DNA of 38,440 nt from assembly GCA_021803215.1 (NCBI GenBank), contig JAJZLV010000016.1:1-38440 (forward strand), read 5' to 3'. The translations under genes were made by a program, and so were the position numbers. Below, in pieces: positions 8,840-16,004 of the stretch (its first letter is position 1; each line of letters begins with the position of its first letter). Origin of the DNA: Actinomycetes bacterium. Its GTDB lineage: Bacteria; Actinomycetota; Acidimicrobiia; Acidimicrobiales; Bog-793. Under the pieces are notes generated by a model. It searched no databases. It worked only from the letters and a program-made list of their open reading frames with translations, and was not told the DNA's origin.

Positions 8840-10441
8840 GTGCAGCGTCTCTTATCGCGCCGGCTCGGGCCGGTCGGCCTGGCAACAATCTCGATCATCT
8901 GCCTGGCGCTCGCCGTCGGGCTGTTCTACGTGCTCTTCGCCGCCTCGATCCACGCCTTCCTGCCCGACTCGGACGGGGCCACCCCGATCCTCGAGGCCAA
9001 CGCCATGATGAACGGCCACCCGCTCTTGTCGGGCTGGGCCATCTCGCTCGACTCCTTCTGGCTCGTGGACACCCTCTGGTACATGCTCGGGATCGTCCTT
9101 TTCGGGATCCACCCCTTCTTGATGCACGCCATCCCGGCCCTCATCGCCACCCTCGTCATCCTCGTCGGAGTGCTCATCGCCGCCGAGGGGCGCCGGGGGG
9201 CCGCCGCCCTGGCGGCCGGCGGGGTCGTGGTGGCGATCCTCGGCCTTCCCTCGAATGCCTGGGCGATCTTCTTCCTCCGCGGCCCCTGGCACGTCGGGAC
9301 GCTGCTCTGGGCCCTCATCGCCTTCTATGCCGTCCGCCGGGCGCGCTTTGGGTGGGGCTTTGTCGTCGCCGTGGTCTTCCTCACGGCGGGGATGCTCGGC
9401 GACCTCCAGATGGCCGCCCTCGGAGTCGGGCCGCTTTTCATAGCCGGCCTGTTCGCCATGGCGCGCAAGCGGGATTGGCGAGCCGGCATCGTGCCGGTGG
9501 TGGCCGCCCTCGGCTCGGCCGCCCTCTGGGAGCTAGTCCGCCACATTGCGAAGGCGATCGGCACCTTCTCGATCGCCCCGGCCAACCCCCACGCCGGCAT
9601 CCACCAGATGTTGCTCAACGTGCGACACGGCCTCCACGAGGGCACCCTGCTCCTCGGGGTGGGCGGCTCCTACTACGGCCTCGGCGCGGTCCCGAAGGGC
9701 CTCAGCTACGTCCACGTCGCCGCCGTCGCCCTCGTCGCCCTCGCCATCGTCGCCGCCCTGGTCTCACTGCTTTGGGGAGCTCTCGCCGGGCGCGAGAGCG
9801 TCGTGGGCGATGGGTCGGAGGCCGCCTGGCGGCTGGACGACATGTTGCTGCTCGGGGCCCTCGGAGGTTTCGCCGCCTTCTGCTTTCTTGCCACCGCCCC
9901 CGATCCGACCTTCGCCCGCTATCTCACCGCCCCGGTCGTGTTCACAACGATCCTGGCCGGCCGCATGGTCGGCCGGGTCGTAGCCGGGGGCCACCTGGGA
10001 GTGGTCGGCCGCCTGGCGGCCGCCGTCGGGCTCGGGGTTGCCGGCTGCTTCGCCGCCGGCGTCGCCCTCGACCTCAACCAGCCGGCCCCGGTGCCGCCGA
10101 CGGGGGTGCTCGCGAGCTTCCTCGAGGCCCACGGCTTCACCCATGGCGTCGGGGGCTACTGGACGGCCTCGATCGTGACGGTGGAGTCGAGCGACAAGGT
10201 GATCGTGCGACCGGTGGTCACCCACGACAGCCTCGTCTACCGCTACGACCGCAACTCGGCCTCTTACTGGTACAACCGGTCGTTCCAGTTCCTCGTCTAC
10301 GACACCGCCCTTCCCTTCGGCGGCGTCGACTCGAGGACGGCGGCCGCCACCTTCGGCCCGCCTGCCAGGACCTACACGGTCGACGGCATCTACAAGGTGC
10401 TCGTCTGGCCGAAACCGATCCGCGTGCGCAGCCGGAGCTGA
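8840..10441 (+). CDS. Polytopic membrane protein, possibly GT-C glycosyltransferase-like
   Basis: 533-residue integral membrane protein with roughly ten hydrophobic helices. After the first helix comes an extracytoplasmic loop with a DSDGATP acidic motif near residue 42, then further helices, and a soluble C-terminal part of about 100 residues after the last helix (about 385-410). An acidic loop after helix 1 with many helices and a soluble tail is reminiscent of GT-C enzymes (PMT/ArnT type), but I see no decisive motif, so the function is unassigned. GTG start at 8840, supported by the leaderless promoter box. It is convergent with the AsnC-like gene. Confidence 0.75.
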   Translation: MQRLLSRRLGPVGLATISIICLALAVGLFYVLFAASIHAFLPDSDGATPILEANAMMNGHPLLSGWAISLDSFWLVDTLWYMLGIVLFGIHPFLMHAIPALIATLVILVGVLIAAEGRRGAAALAAGGVVVAILGLPSNAWAIFFLRGPWHVGTLLWALIAFYAVRRARFGWGFVVAVVFLTAGMLGDLQMAALGVGPLFIAGLFAMARKRDWRAGIVPVVAALGSAALWELVRHIAKAIGTFSIAPANPHAGIHQMLLNVRHGLHEGTLLLGVGGSYYGLGAVPKGLSYVHVAAVALVALAIVAALVSLLWGALAGRESVVGDGSEAAWRLDDMLLLGALGGFAAFCFLATAPDPTFARYLTAPVVFTTILAGRMVGRVVAGGHLGVVGRLAAAVGLGVAGCFAAGVALDLNQPAPVPPTGVLASFLEAHGFTHGVGGYWTASIVTVESSDKVIVRPVVTHDSLVYRYDRNSASYWYNRSFQFLVYDTALPFGGVDSRTAAATFGPPARTYTVDGIYKVLVWPKPIRVRSRS

Positions 10442-10513
10442 GCTGCGGCAGCCCGGCGGCCGGCCCGGGCGGCCGACGCGGTGCTCGTCGCAGGCTCGCC
10501 GGGTGGCCAGCTC

Positions 10514-10774
10514 TCAGATGTTGGCGAGATCCCCGCTCGAGTAGGCCCGGAAGGCGATGAGGGTGCGGGTGCGGATGACGCCCTCCAAAGGGGCGATCCG
10601 TTTCGTCACCAGGTCGGCCAGCTGCTCGTGGTCGGCGGCCCGCACCACAGCCACGAGGTCCTCGTCGCCGGCGACCGAGTAGGCGACGTCCACCCCGGGG
10701 ACGTCGGCCACCTGGCGGCCGAGGGGGGCCACCCGGTCGGGCTCGGCGTTGAGGAGGACGATCGCTGTGACCAT
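10514..10774 (-). CDS. Stand-alone Lrp/AsnC ligand-binding (RAM) domain protein
   Basis: 86 residues forming only the beta-alpha-beta-beta-alpha-beta effector-binding domain of Lrp/AsnC regulators (MVTAIVLLNAEPD near the start; SVAGDEDLVAVVRAAD in the middle). There is no helix-turn-helix part. The frame extends upstream, but ATG 10774 is chosen because homologous domains begin here and a TAnnnT box lies seven bases upstream. Such stand-alone RAM proteins are widespread in actinobacteria and are thought to bind amino acids or similar ligands; regulatory partners are unknown. A perfect palindrome overlaps its promoter. Confidence 0.85.
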   Translation of the reverse strand: MVTAIVLLNAEPDRVAPLGRQVADVPGVDVAYSVAGDEDLVAVVRAADHEQLADLVTKRIAPLEGVIRTRTLIAFRAYSSGDLANI

Positions 10775-10781
10775 GGGGCCG

Positions 10782-10804
10782 ATGTTAGGCCCGGTCAGGC
10801 CTAA
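10782..10804 (-). promoter_or_regulatory. Leaderless -10 box overlapped by a palindrome
   Basis: On the minus strand TAACAT (10782-10787) is followed by seven bases and the ATG at 10774. A perfect inverted repeat, TTAGGCC with a six-base spacer and GGCCTAA, spans 10785-10804 and shares three bases with the -10 box. It is well placed for a repressor. It could alternatively act as a hairpin after the upstream gene, which ends at 10828. Confidence 0.5.
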
Positions 10805-10827
10805 TGGGGGAGTGACAGAGGGCGCAG

Positions 10828-11841
10828 CTAGCCGTTGATGGGACCGCGGCTGCGGGAGAGGCTCGTCGCCGGGCGACCGGCCCGGAAAGAGAGGATCTCG
10901 GCCGCGATGCAAAGGGCGGTCTCCTCGGGCGTCCGGGCGCCCAAATCGAGGCCGACCGGGCCGTGCAGCCGGGCCAGCTCCTCCTCCGAGAGCCCCTCCC
11001 CGGCGAGCCGCCGGCGCCGGCCGTCCTGGGTGTGGCGCGAGCCGAGGGCCCCTACGTAGCAGCCGGCCCGCAAGCCGGCGGCCAGGGCGGGGGTGGCTTC
11101 GTCGTGGTCATGGAGGAGGACGACCAGGGCGTCTGCCGGCCCGAGGCTCTGAAGGCTCAGCTCCATCTGGGAGTCGTACGCCTCGTAGGCGGCGACGGAC
11201 CAGCCGAGGAGGCGGGCCTGTGCCCCGAGGGCAGTCACGAGCTCGCCTGTCCCGAGGATGTAAAGCGTGGTGCTCGGGACGAGGACCTCGAAGAAGGCGG
11301 GCGCGAGGGGCCCCTCGGTGATGAGGAGAGCCGACTCCCGGCCCGCCCTGAGGCCCTTCGTCGCCTCGCCGAGGGCCGTCTCGTCGAGCCTCTCGTCCCC
11401 GAGGCTCCCGAGCACGAGACGGCTCCGCTCGGCCGGCTGGTCCAGGACGGCCAGAGTCCCGCCTTGGCCGATCCGGCTCACGAGGGCGACCGCCTGCCCG
11501 CGCTCGAGAGCGCCCCAGACCTCCTTAGGCACCGCGCCCAGCTCGCTCACCGCCACGCGGGCCGTCCCGCCACAGGCGAGCCCGGCGCGCCTGGCCTCGC
11601 CCTCTTCGAGGACGAGCTCGAGCAGTAAGGCCCCAGCGCCGGGGGAGAGGGGGCTGTCAGCCAGCGCCCTCTCGCCGAGGTCGCCGAGGAGCGAGCCATG
11701 GGCCTGCCCGTCGTCGGAGAGGATGAGGGTCTCTCCGGCCCGGCGGCCGCCGACGCCGGAGAAGGAGATGACGCGGGCCACCAGGGCATCTCGGCCCTCC
11801 TCGGCGAGCCGGCGGGCGATCGGCGCCAGGTCGCCCCTCAC
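10828..11841 (-). CDS. XdhC/CoxI-family protein
   Basis: 337 residues. XdhC-family proteins bind molybdenum cofactor and help insert or sulfurate it in xanthine-dehydrogenase and CO-dehydrogenase-type enzymes. The N-terminal XdhC_CoxI part (about residues 1-110) includes GRRAGETLIL; the C-terminal Rossmann part carries LYILGTGELVTALG and the typical YVGALGSRHTQDGRR and ARTPEETALCIAAEIL segments. GTG 11841 is chosen because it overlaps the ferredoxin stop (GTGA). No molybdoenzyme is encoded in the window, so either the partner is elsewhere or the protein has an adapted role beside the P450. Confidence 0.85.
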   Translation of the reverse strand: MRGDLAPIARRLAEEGRDALVARVISFSGVGGRRAGETLILSDDGQAHGSLLGDLGERALADSPLSPGAGALLLELVLEEGEARRAGLACGGTARVAVSELGAVPKEVWGALERGQAVALVSRIGQGGTLAVLDQPAERSRLVLGSLGDERLDETALGEATKGLRAGRESALLITEGPLAPAFFEVLVPSTTLYILGTGELVTALGAQARLLGWSVAAYEAYDSQMELSLQSLGPADALVVLLHDHDEATPALAAGLRAGCYVGALGSRHTQDGRRRRLAGEGLSEEELARLHGPVGLDLGARTPEETALCIAAEILSFRAGRPATSLSRSRGPING

Positions 11842-12032
11842 TCCACCTCTTCTATGGCGTACTCCGGGCAGTTGGCGATGGCGAGGCGGGCCTTCTCCTC
11901 GAGCTCGGTCGGGACCTCGCCTTCGAAGTTGAGGCTCGAGTAGCCGTAGTCGTCGACGTCGAAGAGCTCGGGCGAGAGGCCGAAGCAGCGGGCGTGTCCC
12001 TGGCAGCGGTCCGGGTCGAGCCGGATCCTCAT
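11838..12032 (-). CDS. [3Fe-4S]-type ferredoxin
   Basis: 64-residue electron carrier. Cysteines at 10, 16 and 55 give a C-x5-C...CP pattern; the position that would supply the fourth ligand of a 4Fe-4S cluster is occupied by His13 in C-QGHAR-C, as in P450-associated [3Fe-4S] ferredoxins. The ATG at 12032 overlaps the P450 stop (ATGA) and the stop overlaps the XdhC-family start, giving a tightly coupled three-gene operon. It probably delivers electrons to the neighbouring P450. Confidence 0.93.
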   Translation of the reverse strand: MRIRLDPDRCQGHARCFGLSPELFDVDDYGYSSLNFEGEVPTELEEKARLAIANCPEYAIEEVE

Positions 12033-13210
12033 CGCAAGACCACCGGGAGGCTGCGGGGACCCCGCACCTGGCCACCGGCCCAGGTCACCTCGGCGCCCTC
12101 GGCGAGCGAGAACTCCGGGATGGCCGCCAGCCACTCCTCGAGCGCCACTCGCAGCTCCATGCGAGCCAGGTTGGAGCCGGCGCAACGGTGGATGCCAGAG
12201 CCGAAGGCCACGTGGCGGTTGCGGGCCCTGTCGAGCACCACCTGGTCGGAGTCTTCGAAGACCTCGGGGTCCCGGTTGGCGGCCGGGAAATTCATGAGGA
12301 TCCTGTCTCCGGCCCTCATCGGGCAGCCGGCGAACTCGACGTCTCTTTGGACCACCCGGGCCATCGTCACCGGCGAGTAGGCCCGGAGCAGCTCTTCTAT
12401 CGCGAGGGGCCAGACCTCCTTGTCGCTCAGCAGGCGCCTGCGGTCGTCCTCGTGCGTGGCGAGGTGCCAGAGGGAGGAGCCGATGGCGCTCCAGGTCGTG
12501 TCGACCCCGGCGATCAGCACGAGGGCGGCCGTTCCGAGCACGAGCGAGTCGTCGATCGCCTCGCCCTCCACCTCAGTCTGGAGGAGAGAGCTCAGCAGGT
12601 CCTCGCCCGGGTTCGCCCTCCGCCGGTCGAGCTCGGTGAGGAAGTACTGGATGAGCGCCTGCATGCCGGCTCTTCGCCGTTGCTGGTCGTCGGCGAACTC
12701 GAGGACGTCGCGGACCCAGCCGGTGAAGGTGTCGGAGAGCTCGGGCGGCACGCCGAGGATGTGGGCTATCACCCGGACGGGGATCTGCTGGGCGTAGTCG
12801 GCCGCCGCATCTGCCCGCTCGGCCTCCTTCAGGCCGGCCGCCAGGCTCCGGCAGAGCTCCCGGGTGAGGGGCTCGTAGCCGGCCACCTTCTTGTGGGAGA
12901 ACCATGGCAGCAAAAGCCGCCTCGTCCAGGTGTGGAGAGGCGGGTCGGCCGAGATGGGCGGCAGCCCGTAGGCGAGGAGCGGCTCTTGTGGAGCCTCGCC
13001 CTCGAAGGGGATGACGGCCACCTCGAGCGAGCTGAAGTGCTCGATGTCGTGGGCGAGGGCGGTGACGTCCTCGTATCGGGTCGGAAGCCAGCTGCTCCCT
13101 CGCCTCGAGGAGTGGGCCACCGGGCAGCTCTGGCGCAGCTCGTCCCAGACCGAGAAGGGGTCGGCGATGTACTGCGGGTCGAGGACGTCGAAATCGCTTG
13201 CCCAGTCCAT
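12029..13210 (-). CDS. Cytochrome P450
   Basis: 393-residue soluble bacterial class I P450. The I-helix oxygen-activation motif AGVDTT is at 234-239, the ExxR pair at Glu273-Arg276, and the heme loop FGSGIHRCAGS at 336-346 with thiolate ligand Cys343. The start ATG at 13210 is preceded by GGAGG. Its stop overlaps the ferredoxin start. The substrate cannot be deduced; the layout without a reductase gene means that the ferredoxin reductase must be elsewhere. A -10-like TAGGCT lies about 35 bases upstream. Confidence 0.96.
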   Translation of the reverse strand: MDWASDFDVLDPQYIADPFSVWDELRQSCPVAHSSRRGSSWLPTRYEDVTALAHDIEHFSSLEVAVIPFEGEAPQEPLLAYGLPPISADPPLHTWTRRLLLPWFSHKKVAGYEPLTRELCRSLAAGLKEAERADAAADYAQQIPVRVIAHILGVPPELSDTFTGWVRDVLEFADDQQRRRAGMQALIQYFLTELDRRRANPGEDLLSSLLQTEVEGEAIDDSLVLGTAALVLIAGVDTTWSAIGSSLWHLATHEDDRRRLLSDKEVWPLAIEELLRAYSPVTMARVVQRDVEFAGCPMRAGDRILMNFPAANRDPEVFEDSDQVVLDRARNRHVAFGSGIHRCAGSNLARMELRVALEEWLAAIPEFSLAEGAEVTWAGGQVRGPRSLPVVLR

Positions 13211-13244
13211 CTCGCCTCCGTTCTGGATGGAGCTGACCCCGGTG

Positions 13245-13250
13245 AGCCTA
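13245..13250 (-). promoter_or_regulatory. -10-like TAGGCT before the P450 operon
   Basis: On the minus strand TAGGCT is 34 bases before the ATG at 13210, leaving room for the GGAGG ribosome site. No clear -35. Confidence 0.4.
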
Positions 13251-13318
13251 ACTGCCGGCCGGCTCGCGCCCGAGAGCGCCGGCTCGCCTGCGGCGGCCAG
13301 CAGTCAGGCGCGGCGGCG

Positions 13319-13564
13319 CTAGGGCTCCGGCGTCTCCTCCCACCACTGGCACCACCACTCGGCCCCGACGAGGATGCGGAGCTTCGGGTGCCAGCAGTAG
13401 GAGATGTCCTTGTACGGCTCGAGGTAGTAACGGCAGCTTTCGCACCTCTCCTCGCCGGAGGGCTTACCCTTCAGCACGGCGTTGTCGGCCAGGTGACGGA
13501 GCTCGATCGAGAGCTTCTCGTCGACCTCCTTCGGCTCCGGCTCGGGGATCACGTAATCGGACAC
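13319..13564 (-). CDS. Small four-cysteine protein, HiPIP-like spacing
   Basis: 81-residue, acidic, aromatic-rich protein of unknown function. Cysteines at 41, 44, 57 and 72 (C-x2-C-x12-C-x14-C), followed by QWW, resemble the order in high-potential iron-sulfur proteins, where the last cysteine sits in a WC-x-x-aromatic motif. They could equally bind zinc. There is no signal peptide, whereas classical HiPIPs are periplasmic. GTG 13564 is preceded by a TAnnnT box at leaderless spacing. It lies upstream of the P450/ferredoxin operon on the same strand, separated by 108 bases. Confidence 0.75.
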   Translation of the reverse strand: MSDYVIPEPEPKEVDEKLSIELRHLADNAVLKGKPSGEERCESCRYYLEPYKDISYCWHPKLRILVGAEWWCQWWEETPEP

Positions 13565-13571
13565 GCGGGCG

Positions 13572-13577
13572 AAACTA
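13572..13577 (-). promoter_or_regulatory. Leaderless -10 box TAGTTT
   Basis: On the minus strand TAGTTT is followed by seven bases and the GTG at 13564, with no ribosome site. Confidence 0.55.
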
Positions 13578-13597
13578 GCGGCTGGCGACAGAGCCCA

Positions 13598-13623
13598 TTG
13601 CCTCGGCGGCCGGCTGCTACATT
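13598..13623 (+). promoter_or_regulatory. Candidate promoter of the NCS1 permease gene
   Basis: TTGCCT (13598-13603) and TACATT (13618-13623) are separated by 14 bases, a little short of the usual 16-18. They would give a leader of about 58 bases that contains the hairpin at 13629-13668. Confidence 0.4.
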
Positions 13624-13628
13624 CGGGG

Positions 13629-13668
13629 CGTCGGCGAAAGCCCTGGGGAGCTGCTCGCCGTGCCGACG
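13629..13668 (+). promoter_or_regulatory. Hairpin in the permease mRNA leader
   Basis: A perfect 7-bp outer stem (CGTCGGC at 13629-13635 with GCCGACG at 13662-13668) overlaps an alternative inner stem (CGGCGA 13632-13637 with TCGCCG 13655-13660). The two stems compete for the same 5' bases. It sits just before the ribosome site of the TTG start at 13688. I do not recognise a known riboswitch. Confidence 0.4.
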
Positions 13669-13687
13669 AACTGCTCGAGGAGGGTAA

Positions 13688-15139
13688 TTGGCCAGCACGA
13701 CGACGGACCTGACCGTAGAGCCGTCAGGTCAAGCCGAGGGCTACGAAGCTTTCAAGGTAGAGCATCGCGGGATCGATCTGATCCCTGAGCAGGACAAGAA
13801 GATGAAGCCGTCTGACTTGTTCTGGCTCTGGGCCGGAGCTGTGTGGAACGTGGAGTTCCTCGTCTACGGCGCGCTCATCATGTCGTTCGCCTTCTCGTTC
13901 TGGCAGGCCGTGGCGGCGATCCTCATCGGGAACCTCTTCTTCGCCCTCCTCGGGCTCGCCAGCCTGCAGGGGCCGGTCACCGGCACGACCGCCCTCATGG
14001 TCTCGAGGGCGCCCTTCGGGCGGAACGGCAACCGCCCGGTCTCGCTGTTCAACTGGATCACTCAGGTCGGCTTCGAGATCGAGGGCCTCTACTTCGTGGT
14101 CGAGCTGGCGAAGACCATGTTCCAGCGGGGCGGCGTCACCGCCGGCAGGGGGCTCGAGATCGGCATCATCGTGGTCGCCCTCGTGATCCAGATCATCGTG
14201 CCCTTCCTCGGCCACGCCACGATCACCAAGGTGCTCCGCTACCTCTCGCTCGTGTTCATAGTCCTCTTCGCCCTCATGGCGATCCTCGTCATCCCGCACG
14301 CCCACCTGAGCGCAGTCCACCAGCACACGAGCCTCGCCCTTTGGACGACCGGAGTCGTGCTGATCGTCTCGGCCGGCGGGCTCGGCTGGACCGAGAACGG
14401 CAACGACTACTCCCGCTATCTCTCCCGCAGCACCTCGAAGGCGAAGACCTTCTGGGCGGCCACCCTCGGCGCCGGCATCCCGGCCATCCTCCTCGAGCTG
14501 CTCGGAGCCGGCGCCTACCTCGTGAGCACGAAGACGGCGCTCGGTGTGACCGGGATACCTACGGCCTTCACGGCCTGGTTCTTCTGGCCCTTCGCCGTCC
14601 TCGCCATAGTCCAGCTCTTCGCCATCAACACGATGGACCTCTACTCCTCCGGGGTCACCTTGCAGGCGCTCGGGCTTCGCCTCTCGAGAGTGGGCTGCGT
14701 GGTCCTCGACACGATCGTCTCCGGTGCCGTGACGGCCTACATCGTCTTCAACGGCCACTTCTACCAGGACCTCTCGGGCTTCCTCGACTACATCGTCGTA
14801 TGGCTGGCGCCCTGGTTCGGGATCATGATGGTCGACTGGCTCCTGCGGCGGGGCCGTTACGACCCCGGCTCGCTGGTGGGCGTGCGGGGTGGGCTCTACT
14901 GGCGCACCGGCGGCTGGAACATCCGCGCCCTCGTCGCCCAGGCGCTCGGCATGGTCGCCGCCATGATGTGGATCGACGCCGCCTTCTACCAGCCGGCTTA
15001 CACCGGCCCGATCTCGAGCACCCTCGGTGGCTCCGACCTGAGCTGGGTGGCCGGCATAGTCGTCGGCAGCCTCGTCTACTTCCTCTTGTCCTGGAAGAGG
15101 GTTCGCTGGGAGCGCGAGAGGACTCCCGCTCTCGACTAG
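13688..15139 (+). CDS. NCS1-family purine/cytosine-type permease
   Basis: 483-residue transporter with about twelve transmembrane helices, expected to carry a nucleobase, hydantoin or related compound with Na+ or H+. Characteristic NCS1 features are the cytoplasmic N-terminus leading into FWLWAGAVWNVEF, the GALIMSFAFSFWQ helix, and GPVTGTTALMVSRAPFG, the conserved helix 2-3 region. TTG 13688 is preceded by GAGGAGGG, supporting this start. A GNAT gene follows after three bases. The ligand cannot be read from the sequence. Confidence 0.9.
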   Translation: MASTTTDLTVEPSGQAEGYEAFKVEHRGIDLIPEQDKKMKPSDLFWLWAGAVWNVEFLVYGALIMSFAFSFWQAVAAILIGNLFFALLGLASLQGPVTGTTALMVSRAPFGRNGNRPVSLFNWITQVGFEIEGLYFVVELAKTMFQRGGVTAGRGLEIGIIVVALVIQIIVPFLGHATITKVLRYLSLVFIVLFALMAILVIPHAHLSAVHQHTSLALWTTGVVLIVSAGGLGWTENGNDYSRYLSRSTSKAKTFWAATLGAGIPAILLELLGAGAYLVSTKTALGVTGIPTAFTAWFFWPFAVLAIVQLFAINTMDLYSSGVTLQALGLRLSRVGCVVLDTIVSGAVTAYIVFNGHFYQDLSGFLDYIVVWLAPWFGIMMVDWLLRRGRYDPGSLVGVRGGLYWRTGGWNIRALVAQALGMVAAMMWIDAAFYQPAYTGPISSTLGGSDLSWVAGIVVGSLVYFLLSWKRVRWERERTPALD

Positions 15140-15142
15140 GCG

Positions 15143-16003
15143 GTGCAAGAGAGCCGTCCGACCGGCCTCGCGTACCTGGCCGAGGTCACCGGCCTGTTGC
15201 AGGCGGCCCGGCTGGCCCATCCGACGGCCGGCCTGTGGGAGGCCGCCGACCTGCAGTGGTGGTGGAGAGCAGACCAACACGACGATGACCGCCGGCAGCT
15301 CTTTCTTCGCGACAGCGGCCGCCCGGTGGCTGCGGTCGTGCTGGACGCCGTCGGCGGCAGGCTGCAGTGCGACCTCTTCCAGGTGGACCACGGCGATCGC
15401 CGGCTGACCGCCGGGCTCTTCGAGCGGGCCATGGGCATGCTCGAGGAGTTCCCCGACAAAGAGGTCGAGCTGTTCGTGCAGGACGACGAGCCGTTGCTCC
15501 TCGAGCTCGCGGCGAGCGCCGGTTTCTCTCACTCCGGCGAGGACGTCACCGCCTGGATCCGAGCCGGCGACGAGCGACTCGGCCCGGAGCTTCCGAGGGG
15601 CTTCCGGCTGGGGAGCCGAGCGGGGCGGACCGGGCTCCACCATCTCGCCAAGCGCAACGGCGAGCATGTCGCGAAGCGGCTCTCGGAGTGCTCCCTCTAC
15701 CGGGCGGATCTCGACCTTTTCGTCGAGACCGCCGAGGGAGAGCCGGCTGCCTATGGCCTCTTTTGGGCTGACCCGGTCACCGGTGTGGGCCTCGTGGAGC
15801 CGGTGCGGACGGAGGATCGCTACCAGGGACTCGGTCTGGCGAGCCATCTCGTCGGTCGGGGGCTGGGGCTTCTCGGGCGGGCCGGCTGCCGGCGCTGCAA
15901 GATCTCCTACGACCCGGCGAACGAGCCGGCGGCCCGCGCCTACCTGCGGCGGGGCTTCGTCCCGACGACGAGGAGCCGCATCCTCACTCGCCCGCCCGGA
16001 TGA
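15143..16003 (+). CDS. GNAT-family N-acetyltransferase
   Basis: 286 residues, about twice the size of a single GNAT domain; the N-terminal half looks like a degenerate second GNAT fold. The C-terminal half carries the acetyl-CoA motif A region, VRTEDRYQGLGLASHLV, and the closing DPANEPAARAYLRRGF that is typical of the family. The substrate is unknown. The GTG start lies three bases after the permease stop, so the two are probably co-transcribed. It is convergent with the NiCoT gene, whose end is one base after this stop, with no room for a separate terminator. Confidence 0.88.
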   Translation: MQESRPTGLAYLAEVTGLLQAARLAHPTAGLWEAADLQWWWRADQHDDDRRQLFLRDSGRPVAAVVLDAVGGRLQCDLFQVDHGDRRLTAGLFERAMGMLEEFPDKEVELFVQDDEPLLLELAASAGFSHSGEDVTAWIRAGDERLGPELPRGFRLGSRAGRTGLHHLAKRNGEHVAKRLSECSLYRADLDLFVETAEGEPAAYGLFWADPVTGVGLVEPVRTEDRYQGLGLASHLVGRGLGLLGRAGCRRCKISYDPANEPAARAYLRRGFVPTTRSRILTRPPG

Positions 16004-16004
16004 G

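Noticed and set aside
13724-15847. 707-codon minus-strand frame opposite the permease and GNAT genes
   Set aside because: Asp/Glu/His/Arg-rich antisense composition and no motif; the plus-strand genes are clearly real.
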